Part shown: positions 25,135-33,743 of the stretch, piece by piece
Position numbering within the stretch: the first letter of the stretch is position 1
How the letters are laid out: each line of letters starts with the position of its first letter
Assembly: GCF_025631005.1 (NCBI RefSeq)
Contig: NZ_JAOTPL010000008.1
Span: 66,263-130,262 of the forward strand
DNA length: 64,000 nucleotides
Source of the DNA: Haoranjiania flava
GTDB lineage: Bacteria > Bacteroidota > Bacteroidia > Chitinophagales > Chitinophagaceae
Direction of reading: 5' to 3'
The notes under the pieces: generated by a model
What the model was told of the DNA's origin: nothing
Database searches by the model: none
The model's input: only the letters and a program-made list of their open reading frames with translations
Program-made: the position numbers and the translations under genes

Positions 25135-25662
25135 GTGTGTATAATTAATTTTTTCTGTTGCCACATGGAATAACCAGCTTTTTAGATTCATACTCATTCA
25201 CGGTTGGTATAGATTCCTAATCTTTACGGTTATTTCATGTGTATATATTTATTTGTTTTTTCAGTTGCCACATGGAATAACCATTTTTTTTAGATTCAAT
25301 ATTCATTCCCGGTTGGTATGCAACTTTGCTTATGGTTATTTCATGTGTTAATATTTAATTTTTTCTGTTTGTCATATGGAATAACCAAAACCTTAATCTT
25401 TATTATCATTCCCGGTTGGTAAAGATTCCTAATCTTTACGGTTATTTCATGTGTATATTTTTTAGTTCGCCGCTTTGCGGCTGTTTTTAATGGTCACATG
25501 GAATAGCCTTTATTCATCCGCGGTTGGTATCCAACTTTGCTTATGGTTATTTCATGTGTATAATTTTTAGTTCGCCGCTTTGCGGCTGTTTAAGCGTCAC
25601 ATGCAATAGCCTTTATTCATTAACAGTTGGCATACAACTTTCTTACGGCTATTTCATATAAA
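25135..25662 (-). repeat. Structured leader-repeat array B (five units)
   Basis: Five tandem units of about 100-107 bases precede the unknown secreted protein gene. Plus-strand arm pairs are 25162-25175/25228-25241, 25269-25282/25334-25347, 25373-25386/25440-25453, 25495-25508/25545-25558 and 25598-25611/25647-25660. Units 1-3 read GGAATAACC with GGTTATT; unit 5 reads GCAATAGCC with GGCTATT; unit 4 mixes the two, giving a wobble. This is compensatory change in a stem. The inner part is a hairpin in every unit but differs in sequence: GTTG/CAAC in some, TAAAGATT-CCT-AATCTTTA at 25420-25438 in unit 3. Units 4 and 5 add a GCCGC-TTT-GCGGC hairpin in the spacer. Confidence 0.85.
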
Positions 25663-25729
25663 AATTTTAAAGTTAGTTTGATTTTGCCTCCTTAAAATTA
25701 AATGATTTATTTTACACAAAACTACTTCC

Positions 25730-26515
25730 ATGTACATTCATTTACAACATAAGAAAGCGTTCGTCGGGGGCGCCACATCCGGGTTGGGAAAAGCAATAGC
25801 CATGCAGCTTGCGGCGGCAGGGGCCTCTGTAACACTGGTTTCCAGGAACGAAGAAAAACTGCGCGATACACTCGCTCAGTTAGCAGTTGACCTTGATCAG
25901 AAGCATGATTATCTCGCGGTAGATTTTACGGACTTTATGGGTTATAAAAGCAAAATTGACAATTACTTCAATGAGCATATAGTGGATATACTGGTAAATA
26001 ATACCAACGGCCCAGCTGCGGGCACCGCGCTGGAAAAAAACAGTGAAGATTACCGCCAGGCATTTGATCTGTTATTTCAAAGTGCATCACTTACAACATC
26101 GCTGGCGCTGCCGCACATGCAGCGGCAACAATGGGGCAGGATCATCAACCTTGCTTCCCGCACTGTGCAGGAGCCTGTTGACAACCTGGTGTTGTCCAAC
26201 GCTATGCGCAGCGCAGTTACAGCATGGGCCAAGTCGCTTGCAGGCCAGGTTGCTAAAGATAATATTACGGTAAACAATATTCTAACCGGCAACTTTTTTA
26301 CAGAACGCCTGAAGTCGCTGATTGAAGGCCAGGCTACGCAAAAACATATATCTTTTGAAGATGCGCTTAAGCAAATGGAACAGCAGATCCCTGCCGGGCG
26401 TACAGGCCGGCCCGAAGAAATGGGTTACCTTGTTGCCTTCCTTGCTTCCGAATATGCAGCATATATTACCGGCACCAACATTACTATTGACGGCGGTTTG
26501 ATGCGATCACTGTAA
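25730..26515 (+). CDS. SDR family oxidoreductase lacking the usual Tyr-x3-Lys pair
   Basis: This is a Rossmann-fold short-chain dehydrogenase/reductase of 261 residues. The cofactor motif GGATSGLG is at 13-20 and NNTNG at 90-94. The C-terminal ITGTNITIDGGL is typical of FabG-like members. The catalytic Ser is present (S143, NLASRTV), but where Tyr-x-x-x-Lys is expected the sequence reads LVLSNAMRSA (residues 153-162), with no Tyr. I recall a subgroup of SDRs with this same 'DNLVLSN..R' pattern, so this may be a divergent reductase or non-catalytic member. Substrate unknown. It stands alone, convergent with the thioredoxin-like gene. Confidence 0.85.
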   Translation: MYIHLQHKKAFVGGATSGLGKAIAMQLAAAGASVTLVSRNEEKLRDTLAQLAVDLDQKHDYLAVDFTDFMGYKSKIDNYFNEHIVDILVNNTNGPAAGTALEKNSEDYRQAFDLLFQSASLTTSLALPHMQRQQWGRIINLASRTVQEPVDNLVLSNAMRSAVTAWAKSLAGQVAKDNITVNNILTGNFFTERLKSLIEGQATQKHISFEDALKQMEQQIPAGRTGRPEEMGYLVAFLASEYAAYITGTNITIDGGLMRSL

Positions 26516-26524
26516 ATCCTGTTA

Positions 26525-27085
26525 TCAGAGCAGTGACAGCAATTCATTGGCAATAGCATTGCCTTTGTCTTTGTTGTAAGCCACCTGGAGGTCTTGCAGG
26601 AACTGCTCCTTAGGATATTCTACTGGATCTGTTTTGAATTTTTTTAATAGCTCATCGCCATATGCCGGCCGCGGTCCCCATTGGGCTACAACATCATTGC
26701 TTTCATTAAGTAATAAAACAACAGGAATTGACTTGGCGCCGTTTGTCAGGTAAGAATCTATTAAATTATTTGTATCACGGTAGATAATTTTTACTTCGCC
26801 AACCGGAGAGAAGAACTTGTATACTACCGGAACACTTTGTGCCGCATCACCGCACCATCCTTCGGATATAATGAGCACTTTACCTTTAAACTCTTTTGAT
26901 TGAAGCAGCAGTTTCTGTTCTTCAGAAGGCTGGTAAGTTTTCAGTAGCCGTTCAATTCTTTTCTTATTCAACTCGTAGAAAGGGGCATATTCCGGGTTGG
27001 TATTGCCTGCTATGGCATTATCAATGTCCCGGAGATATTCTTCCAAAGATATCGCTTTGTTCCAGTAGGGTGTTACGTTGTGCAT
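26525..27085 (-). CDS. Thioredoxin-family protein (single-Cys WCGD motif)
   Basis: This 186-residue cytoplasmic thioredoxin-fold protein has its active-site segment at residues 75-82, SEGWCGDAAQ. Only the first Cys (C78) of a CxxC pair is present; Asp replaces the second Cys position region, as in the Thioredoxin_9-type family. The cis-Pro loop is SIPVVLLL, near 128-135. It probably acts in thiol chemistry or binds a partner rather than catalysing full disulfide exchange. No signal peptide. It ends 9 bases from the SDR stop (convergent). The gap to the PstS-like gene is 120 bases. Confidence 0.82.
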   Translation of the reverse strand: MHNVTPYWNKAISLEEYLRDIDNAIAGNTNPEYAPFYELNKKRIERLLKTYQPSEEQKLLLQSKEFKGKVLIISEGWCGDAAQSVPVVYKFFSPVGEVKIIYRDTNNLIDSYLTNGAKSIPVVLLLNESNDVVAQWGPRPAYGDELLKKFKTDPVEYPKEQFLQDLQVAYNKDKGNAIANELLSLL

Positions 27086-27205
27086 TGTCGGAAATTTGAA
27101 AGCAAATATAATTTATAAGTCCCGTGCATTTTGTGATATATATCACAATACAATACACGTGCTGTATATTGATTGAAAAAGAGATACAGCATGCTTTTAC
27201 CAGGG

Positions 27206-28153
27206 TTATTTTATCTGTATATATCCGCTTTCTGCGATAACCTCCTGGCCGTTTTTGGTGAGCAATGCCTGGTAGAGTTTATATGCGGGGGAGTTTTTAT
27301 CTACATCTTCCCGCACAACGGCATATACCTCTGTGGTAAAAGGGTATTCTTTACGCCTGATGGTATTTTTGTCAGGATAAACGCCATCTACTGAAATGTG
27401 TTTGACAATATTTCCACGTACCATTACTTCTTTATAATAATAAACAGTATAGCAAAGAGCGTTCCTGTCATTTCCTACACTTGAAAAGGCTCCCATCATG
27501 CCGCCTATTACTTCAACAGGAAAATTGTTCATCGTTAAACCTTTCATCACCAGGCTTTCCATTAATTCCTGGCTCCCCGAGTTTGTATTTCGCTTATAAG
27601 GTTTTATCGGTGCGTCATTTCCGCCTACTTCTTTCCAGTTGTTTATTTTGCCGGTATAGATATCCTGTATTTGTTTGGTGGTAAGTATTTTGACAGGATT
27701 TTCAGGGTTAACAATAAACGTAAATGCATCTAAGGCAATAGGCGTAATGGTAAAATGTATATTTTTAGTATCTGCATGGGCAAGCTCATCTGCCGATGGT
27801 AAGCGTGCTACCAGAATAAGGTCGGCTTTGTTATCAATCAGGTTTATATATGCCTGATGTGTGCCGTGATGAACAATATTTTTACCCAAAAATTTATCTG
27901 TATCCTGGCCATCAGCCGCTGTTATGAAATAGGTACCGTCATAATGCAGGGCCTGCATCCATTCATAACGCATATGCAAAAGCTTGCAGGCAATAATTTG
28001 TTGCAATGGCAGTGTAGATGTAGAGCCGTCTATCTTAGGGTAATTTTCTTTGGTTAAACCCTCAATGCTTAATTGAGCGGAGTGGATGTTGTCTTTTTTA
28101 CAGGCAGTTATCAGTGCAACTGCCAAAACCAACAAAATAATAATTTTTTTCAT
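27206..28153 (-). CDS. PstS-like phosphate/substrate-binding lipoprotein
   Basis: This periplasmic-binding-protein-like lipoprotein has 315 residues. The lipoprotein signal has lipid Cys18 (ALITAC). The mature part carries KIDGSTSTLPL, which matches the phosphate-binding start of PstS proteins, then VNPENPVKILTTKQIQDIYTGKINNWKEVGG and RNTNSGSQELME, both strong family signatures. No pstCAB genes are nearby, so it may be an orphan binding protein or serve another anion. The start at 28153 has the TATACACATGAAA context and a single leader-repeat unit upstream. Confidence 0.88.
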   Translation of the reverse strand: MKKIIILLVLAVALITACKKDNIHSAQLSIEGLTKENYPKIDGSTSTLPLQQIIACKLLHMRYEWMQALHYDGTYFITAADGQDTDKFLGKNIVHHGTHQAYINLIDNKADLILVARLPSADELAHADTKNIHFTITPIALDAFTFIVNPENPVKILTTKQIQDIYTGKINNWKEVGGNDAPIKPYKRNTNSGSQELMESLVMKGLTMNNFPVEVIGGMMGAFSSVGNDRNALCYTVYYYKEVMVRGNIVKHISVDGVYPDKNTIRRKEYPFTTEVYAVVREDVDKNSPAYKLYQALLTKNGQEVIAESGYIQIK

Positions 28154-28260
28154 GTGTATAATTTTTAATTCGCCGCTTTGCGGCTGTTTTTAATGGTCGC
28201 ATGGAATAGCCTTTATTCATCCGCGGTTGGTATGCAACTTTGCTTATGGCTATTTCATTA
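28154..28260 (-). repeat. Structured leader repeat C (single unit) upstream of the PstS-like gene
   Basis: One unit: plus-strand arms CGCATGGAATAGCC (28198-28211) and GGCTATTTCATTA (28248-28260), an inner GTTG-gtatg-CAAC hairpin, and a GCCGC-TTT-GCGGC hairpin in the spacer next to the start codon. The outermost end diverges after TTTCAT, so the unit appears anchored at the gene side. Confidence 0.8.
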
Positions 28261-28509
28261 GCAGACATTTAAGCGAAGTTGTACAGTACAGTATGCTAAT
28301 GTATGAAGGTTTGTAAAAAATAAAAAATATTCTTTATGTGTACGTTGTGGTTATTATTCAATTATCAGTGCTGCCATAAAAGCATTTTAAAACTTGCTTT
28401 CCGATTCCTGTGCTGTTTGTAATAGTACTTAAAACAAAATGTTTTTAACCGGAGAAATAATAAGTGCGAAGATTGATTTACATTTGCTTTTCATATTTAA
28501 TATTTAAAC
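28261..28509. other. Divergent intergenic region before lepB
   Basis: These AT-rich bases between leader unit C and lepB hold a TACATTTG at 28479-28486, a possible -7 element of lepB, 24 bases before its ATG. No coding frame of interest is present. Confidence 0.35.
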
Positions 28510-30027
28510 ATGTTTTGGATCTACTTAATTATATGTTTTATTGGCTGGCACGTGGGTATGTACGGTATGTTCAGGAAAGCAGGCATTGAACCCTGGAAAG
28601 CCTTTATACCTTTTTATAATACCTGGCTGATCGTTGAGAAGTGCGGCATAAAAAAGATCTGGTTCTGGCTGCAGTTGCTGCCGTTTGCCGGTATTTTTAT
28701 TACCATCTGGATCACCATTATTTTTGTGATGCATTTCGGCAAGTTTGACCTGCTTTCACATACCCTTACCGTGTTTGCTCCTTTTGCTTATTTGCCCTAC
28801 CTTGGGTTCTCCAAGGATGTACGCTGGATAGGCCCCGAAGGCGTAAAGCATTACAAAAAGAGCTCTTTGCGGGAATGGATAGATGCCCTCGTTTTTGCTA
28901 CAGTGGCCGCCACTATTATACGCACTTTCATTTTTGAGGCGTATGTAATACCTACAGGCAGCATGGAAAAAACACTGCTCATCAATGATTTTCTTTTTGT
29001 AAATAAAATGAGCTACGGCGCGCGGATACCGGAAACGCCCTTGAGCTTTCCCTTTGTACACAATACCATGCCCGGCTCTTCTACAAGGCCGTCTTATGTA
29101 AAGTGGGTGAAGTTTCCTTATAAAAGATTGCCGGGCGCAGGAAAAGTTCAGCGAAATGATGTGGTTGTATTTAATTTTCCGGCAGGAGATACCATCATTA
29201 ACGAAGCAGGCTTTGGCTCCGCAAGGCCTTATTACGATGTATTAAGAGAGCAGTTCAATGGCAACAGGGAAGCGCTTCGCTATGAATACCCTGATATACT
29301 GGTGCATCCACGGGATAAAACCGACAATTACATCAAGCGCTGTACGGGGCTTCCCGGTGATACGGTTTACCTGAAAGAAAGCATTTTATATATAAACGGT
29401 CAGCCCGCGGTTGTACCACCTAATTCTCAGATGGCGTATGTGGTTACTACAAACGGGCAAAGCATACCGAATGATTTTTTGCAGGATGAAATGCATGTAA
29501 AGCTGGTACCGGTCAACGCTTCCGACTCTCCTGAATTTGAGCCGATGGGCAACAACCTGTTCAGGATAACGATGCGCCCGGAAGACGTAAATAAATTAAA
29601 AACGCTTCCCAATGTATTGAGCATAGTACCTGATGTAGATACCACAGCTTCCTCATGGATATTCCCGAACGGTGGTACGCACCGCTGGTCTTCCGACAAT
29701 TTCGGGCCCTTGTACATCCCTAAAAAAGGCGCTACTGTAGAGCTGAATGCGCAGAACATAGATATCTACCGCAGGCTGATAACAAATTACGAAGGGCATA
29801 CTTTAATTGAAAATAATGGCCAGTATATTATTGACGGCAAGCCCGCCAGCCAATACACTTTCGCCTATGATTATTACTGGATGATGGGGGATAACCGCCA
29901 CCGGAGCCAGGACAGCCGCTTCTGGGGCTTTGTGCCGGAAACACATATCGTGGGCAAAGCTTCACTCATCTGGTTCAGCTGGCAAAACGGCCCGCGCTGG
30001 AACAGAATTTTCCGCAGCATTAAATAA
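28510..30027 (+). CDS. lepB: Signal peptidase I (long Bacteroidota form)
   Basis: This inner-membrane serine protease cleaves signal peptides of exported proteins. The 505-residue protein carries an N-terminal membrane domain (about 1-100, FRKAGIEPWKAFIPFYNTWLI) of the DUF5684 type, then a transmembrane segment. Catalytic Ser151 lies in IPTGSMEKTL. Box C (FLFVNKMSYG), box D (RNDVVVFNFP, 216-224) and box E (YIKRCTGLPGD) follow. A ~150-residue insertion precedes the last box (MMGDNRHRSQDSR). In box D, Asn222 stands where E. coli has the general-base Lys; I recall the same in other Bacteroidota, but cannot check. A terminator follows at 30050. Confidence 0.94.
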   Translation: MFWIYLIICFIGWHVGMYGMFRKAGIEPWKAFIPFYNTWLIVEKCGIKKIWFWLQLLPFAGIFITIWITIIFVMHFGKFDLLSHTLTVFAPFAYLPYLGFSKDVRWIGPEGVKHYKKSSLREWIDALVFATVAATIIRTFIFEAYVIPTGSMEKTLLINDFLFVNKMSYGARIPETPLSFPFVHNTMPGSSTRPSYVKWVKFPYKRLPGAGKVQRNDVVVFNFPAGDTIINEAGFGSARPYYDVLREQFNGNREALRYEYPDILVHPRDKTDNYIKRCTGLPGDTVYLKESILYINGQPAVVPPNSQMAYVVTTNGQSIPNDFLQDEMHVKLVPVNASDSPEFEPMGNNLFRITMRPEDVNKLKTLPNVLSIVPDVDTTASSWIFPNGGTHRWSSDNFGPLYIPKKGATVELNAQNIDIYRRLITNYEGHTLIENNGQYIIDGKPASQYTFAYDYYWMMGDNRHRSQDSRFWGFVPETHIVGKASLIWFSWQNGPRWNRIFRSIK

Positions 30028-30049
30028 TCATTAAAATATATTAAATTTG

Positions 30050-30080
30050 AAGTCCCTTTGTTTTTACGGGGACTTTTTTC
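30050..30080 (+). terminator. Terminator of lepB
   Basis: AAGTCCC (30050-30056) pairs with GGGACTT (30069-30075) around a 12-base loop, followed by TTTTTC. It lies 22 bases after the lepB stop and before cdd. Confidence 0.7.
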
Positions 30081-30095
30081 GTTTAAATATAAAAT

Positions 30096-30581
30096 ATGGA
30101 AGTCAGAAAAATTGACTTTTCTTACGAAGAGTACAACAGTATAGACGAGCTGCCGCAGCAGGATAAGGCGTTGCTCCTGAAAGCAAAGGAAGCTACCGCG
30201 CTGGCTTATGTGCCGTACTCGCATTTCCATGTAGGCGCTGCGGCGTTGCTTGAAAACGGCGTAGTGCTCACCGGCGCTAACCAGGAAAATGCCAGCTTCC
30301 CGGTAACCGTTTGTGCAGAGCGCACATTGCTGGGTACAATATCTTCTGTACAGCCCGGCGTGGCGATTGAAGCGCTGGCGGTGAGTTATTTCAATGAAAA
30401 AGGTGCCAACGACAAGCCTATATCCCCCTGCGGCATTTGCAGGCAGACAATTGCAGAATATGAGAACAGGTTGAAAAAGAAAATCCGCGTCATTCTCGGC
30501 GGGCAAAGCGGTAAGGTATATGTAATACCCGAAGCAGGCTTTCTGCTGCCTTTTGGTTTTACGGCAACCGACATGGAATAG
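30096..30581 (+). CDS. cdd: Cytidine deaminase
   Basis: This zinc enzyme deaminates cytidine and deoxycytidine to uridine forms in pyrimidine salvage. The 161-residue protein has YVPYSHFHVGAAALLENG (39-55), the catalytic CAE at 73-75 (Cys73 zinc ligand, Glu75 proton shuttle) in TVCAERTLL, and zinc ligands Cys112/Cys115 in SPCGICRQ. It is somewhat longer at the N-terminus than the ~130-residue tetrameric form, as usual in Bacteroidota. Start ATG at 30096 follows the lepB terminator, so it should have its own promoter. The USP gene follows 136 bases later. Confidence 0.95.
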   Translation: MEVRKIDFSYEEYNSIDELPQQDKALLLKAKEATALAYVPYSHFHVGAAALLENGVVLTGANQENASFPVTVCAERTLLGTISSVQPGVAIEALAVSYFNEKGANDKPISPCGICRQTIAEYENRLKKKIRVILGGQSGKVYVIPEAGFLLPFGFTATDME

Positions 30582-30717
30582 TCAAAATAGTATGCCCTGC
30601 TGTTTGATCTAATTATTTTTTGTATTTTTATATAACTGTTTTGTTACCGTGATAGTGAAGATGATGACAGGCGTAGCAACATGCAGCTATAGCATTTAAG
30701 ATAATAAACATTACAAC

Positions 30718-31521
30718 ATGCATACAATACTCGTAGCCACAGATTTTTCCGCTTCGGCAAAGAATGCCTCCGAATATGCCATTGACCTGGCAAAACACCT
30801 GCATACCTCCGTGGAACTGGTGCATGCATTTGATGTGCCGTTTACTTTTTCCGATTCGGGTATGCAATACATAGATATTGAGGAAATTGAAAAGAATACC
30901 CAGGAATCTCTTGTAGCAGAAGTGGAAAGGCTCAAAGAATTAAACCCCTCTGTAGAAGTAACATTTCAATCGTGTATCGGCAGGATCATCGATTGTATCA
31001 ACGATATTTCTTCGCGTATAAAACCATGCCTGATCGTATTTGGCATGAGCGGCGAGAACGACAGCTTTCTTTGGGGAAGTACCGCCGTTACTGCCTTGCG
31101 CTCCTTTGATGTACCCGTTTTGATTGTACCTAAAAATGCTAAATGGGCCGGTGTACAGCATCTTTGCTATGCGGTGAATTATCAGAAAGTAAATGAGAAC
31201 ACGCCATTTCATTACATTAAAGAATGGGCAAAATTATTTTCAGGTCAATTAACGGTGTTTAACGTGCATAAGGTTGATGAATACGCCGAGCCTCCTGCCA
31301 ACCTCAAAGAAGCTCTGAAAGATATGAACCCGCGGTACGAATCCTGGGAGTCTGATAATTTTGAAATAGGCATGCAGAACTTTCTTTCAGCTAATAACTT
31401 CGACTGGCTGGTGATCATTCCCCAGAAGCACGGCTTTTTCGACAGGCTCAGGCACAACAGCCGCAGCAGGCAGATTACCAAAGTAAGTTCTATCCCGGTA
31501 TTATCTTTTTACGAAAAGTAA
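30718..31521 (+). CDS. Universal stress protein (tandem UspA domains)
   Basis: This is a cytoplasmic stress-associated nucleotide-binding protein. The 267 residues hold two UspA-like domains. The first (about 1-145) starts MHTILVATDFSASAKNASEYAI and ends with the ATP-binding pattern GMSGENDSFLWGSTAVTALRS. The second (about 150-267) is degenerate and lacks a clear glycine motif. Such proteins bind ATP and help survival under growth arrest; the partner is unknown. It is followed 62 bases later by the DUF3467 gene on the same strand, which has its own -7-like box. Confidence 0.9.
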   Translation: MHTILVATDFSASAKNASEYAIDLAKHLHTSVELVHAFDVPFTFSDSGMQYIDIEEIEKNTQESLVAEVERLKELNPSVEVTFQSCIGRIIDCINDISSRIKPCLIVFGMSGENDSFLWGSTAVTALRSFDVPVLIVPKNAKWAGVQHLCYAVNYQKVNENTPFHYIKEWAKLFSGQLTVFNVHKVDEYAEPPANLKEALKDMNPRYESWESDNFEIGMQNFLSANNFDWLVIIPQKHGFFDRLRHNSRSRQITKVSSIPVLSFYEK

Positions 31522-31561
31522 TATTAACGTTCGTTTCGGGGATGTAAGAACTTTCTTTTTG

Positions 31562-31569
31562 TATTTTTG
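31562..31569 (+). promoter_or_regulatory. -7 type element of the DUF3467 gene
   Basis: TATTTTTG matches TANNTTTG and ends 14 bases before the ATG, giving a predicted leader of under 10 bases. No clear -33 TTTG is present. Confidence 0.4.
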
Positions 31570-31583
31570 TTGAAAAGAAAATT

Positions 31584-31901
31584 ATGGACAATAATCAGGA
31601 GAACAACCCTAACCAATTGAATATTGAGATCAGCGAAGAAGTTGCAGAAGGCAATTATTCCAACCTGGCGATCATTACACACAGCCATGCAGAGTTTATA
31701 CTTGACTTTGTGAATGTAATGCCGGGAACACCCAAAAGCAAAGTAAAATCAAGAATTATACTCGCTCCCATGCATGCTAAAAGGCTCATGCGCGCTATTG
31801 TTGATAATGTAAATAACTACGAAGCACAACACGGCACTATCAACGATCTGCAGGACATAGAGTTGCCGCTGAACTTTGGCGGGCCTGCGGCACAGGCTTA
31901 G
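31584..31901 (+). CDS. DUF3467 domain-containing protein
   Basis: This 105-residue cytoplasmic protein of unknown function has the family pattern throughout: EVAEGNYSNLAIITHSHAEFILDFVNVMPGTPKSKVKSRIILAPMHAKRLMRA (about 20-72). The last ~30 residues carry a QDIELPLNFGGP tail. No catalytic residues are obvious. It sits between the universal stress gene and pruA, all on the plus strand, but upstream and downstream gaps of 62 and 77 bases plus a promoter-like box suggest independent transcription. Confidence 0.9.
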   Translation: MDNNQENNPNQLNIEISEEVAEGNYSNLAIITHSHAEFILDFVNVMPGTPKSKVKSRIILAPMHAKRLMRAIVDNVNNYEAQHGTINDLQDIELPLNFGGPAAQA

Positions 31902-31978
31902 CAATTACACGTACCTTCATTCACCCGTGCAAGCAATGATACCGGGTGGATTATCAATTTAAAATATAAACTGCAAAT

Positions 31979-33616
31979 ATGAACTTAGGTTATTTTAATT
32001 ATCCTCAGCCGGCAAATGAGCCGGTACAGCACTATGCTCCCGGCTCTCCCGAAAGGGCAGCCCTTAAAAAGGCGTTATCAGATGCCAGGCAAACAACATT
32101 AGATATTCCTATGGTTATTGGAGGAGAATTTGTAAAAACCGCTAAAAAGGTTTCCATCCATCCTCCGCATGAAATAGGCCATACATTAGGGCATTATTAC
32201 GAAGGCGGCGAGCAGGAGATCAATGCAGCTATTGACGCAGCCTTGCAGGCAAAAGAAAGCTGGGAAAATATGTCCTGGGAAGACCGCGCAGGCATATTTC
32301 TTAAAACCGCTGACCTTATTGCAACCAAATACCGTTACCAGTTCAATGCAGCTACCATGCTGGGTCAGAGCAAGAATGCTTACCAGGCAGAAATAGACAG
32401 CGCCTGCGAACTGATAGATTTTTTAAGATATAATGTGCATTTCCTCAGCGAGATCTACAGGCAGCAGCCCGTATCCTCGCCCGGTGTACACAACCGAACC
32501 GAATGGCGTGCACTGGAAGGTTTTGTGCTGGCCTTAACGCCGTTTAACTTTACAGCTATTGCCGGCAACCTGCCCACAAGTGCGGCTATGTGCGGCAATA
32601 CGGTTGTATGGAAAGTGTCTAACACACAGGTGTACAGCGCATCCTGGATTATGAAAATACTAATGGAAGCGGGCTTGCCTGCCGGCGTCATCAACCTGGT
32701 GTTTGTACCTGGTAGTACTTTGGGCAAAGTGGTGTTTTCGCATCCTGATTTTGCAGGCATACATTTTACAGGCTCCTCGGGCGTTTTTAACGAGATATGG
32801 AAAACGATCGGCGCCAACATGCAGGTTTATAAAACATACCCGCGCATAGTAGGCGAGACCGGTGGAAAAGATTTTGTAATGGTGCACAAATCGGCTGATG
32901 TGGCCGTTACCGCTACAGCGCTGGCACGTGGCGCATTCGAATTCCAGGGACAGAAATGTTCTGCAGCATCCAGGGCTTACCTGCCATCCAACATAGCAGA
33001 AGACATCAAAGCAAAACTGCTGGAAATGGTGCAGTCTTTCAAAATGGGCGGCGTGGAAGATTTCGGCAACTTTATCAATGCCGTAATTGATGAAAAAAGC
33101 TTTGATAAAATAGCAGCCTATATAGACAGCGCATCGAATGACGAAAAAGTAAAGATCATCGCAGGCGGAAAATATGATAAATCCAAAGGCTATTTTATAG
33201 AGCCTACCATCATAGAAACCTCCGATCCGGAATATGTGACCATGTGTGAGGAGATATTCGGCCCCGTACTCACCATCTATGTGTATGATGCAGATAAATT
33301 TGAAGAAACGTTGAAACTGGTAAATGGTACTTCTCCCTATGCGTTAACAGGCTCCATCATAGCGCGCGACAGGGATGCCATTGCATTGGCAACCTCGAAA
33401 CTACGCCATGCTGCGGGCAATTTTTACATCAACGATAAGCCTACAGGAGCAGTAGTAGGACAGCAGCCGTTTGGCGGTGCGCGGGCTTCCGGCACCAACG
33501 ATAAGGCAGGCAGCATGATCAATTTATACCGTTGGCTGAGTGCGCGGACCATTAAAGAAACCTTTGATCCGCCCGTGGATTACGGCTATCCTTTCCTTGC
33601 CAGCGACGAAGCATAA
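31979..33616 (+). CDS. pruA: L-glutamate gamma-semialdehyde dehydrogenase (1-pyrroline-5-carboxylate dehydrogenase)
   Basis: This enzyme oxidises L-glutamate 5-semialdehyde to glutamate with NAD+, the second step of proline breakdown. The 545-residue aldehyde dehydrogenase has catalytic Cys327 in FEFQGQKCSAASR, general-base Glu293 in VGETGGKDFV, and the cofactor-region signature ALTPFNFTAIAGNLP (185-199). The C-terminal QQPFGGARASGTNDKAG pattern is typical of the stand-alone P5C dehydrogenase branch. No proline dehydrogenase domain is fused and no putA/prodh gene is adjacent. Length matches mitochondrial-type P5CDH proteins. Confidence 0.94.
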   Translation: MNLGYFNYPQPANEPVQHYAPGSPERAALKKALSDARQTTLDIPMVIGGEFVKTAKKVSIHPPHEIGHTLGHYYEGGEQEINAAIDAALQAKESWENMSWEDRAGIFLKTADLIATKYRYQFNAATMLGQSKNAYQAEIDSACELIDFLRYNVHFLSEIYRQQPVSSPGVHNRTEWRALEGFVLALTPFNFTAIAGNLPTSAAMCGNTVVWKVSNTQVYSASWIMKILMEAGLPAGVINLVFVPGSTLGKVVFSHPDFAGIHFTGSSGVFNEIWKTIGANMQVYKTYPRIVGETGGKDFVMVHKSADVAVTATALARGAFEFQGQKCSAASRAYLPSNIAEDIKAKLLEMVQSFKMGGVEDFGNFINAVIDEKSFDKIAAYIDSASNDEKVKIIAGGKYDKSKGYFIEPTIIETSDPEYVTMCEEIFGPVLTIYVYDADKFEETLKLVNGTSPYALTGSIIARDRDAIALATSKLRHAAGNFYINDKPTGAVVGQQPFGGARASGTNDKAGSMINLYRWLSARTIKETFDPPVDYGYPFLASDEA

Positions 33617-33669
33617 GACAAGCATAATCACTATGTTTTGCACCGCTGCATTTAACCGTTGCAATTCTC

Positions 33670-33698
33670 TTTGGAATAAAAGTTTTTTATTAACTTCG
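33670..33698 (+). promoter_or_regulatory. Putative promoter of pdhB
   Basis: TTTG at 33670-33673 is followed after 17 bases by TAACTTCG at 33691-33698, close to the Bacteroidota TTTG / TANNTTTG pattern. It lies 46 bases before the pdhB ATG. Confidence 0.4.
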
Positions 33699-33743
33699 CC
33701 ACGCGAATAAAAAAAATTGTATTAAAACTAATAACTAATATTT

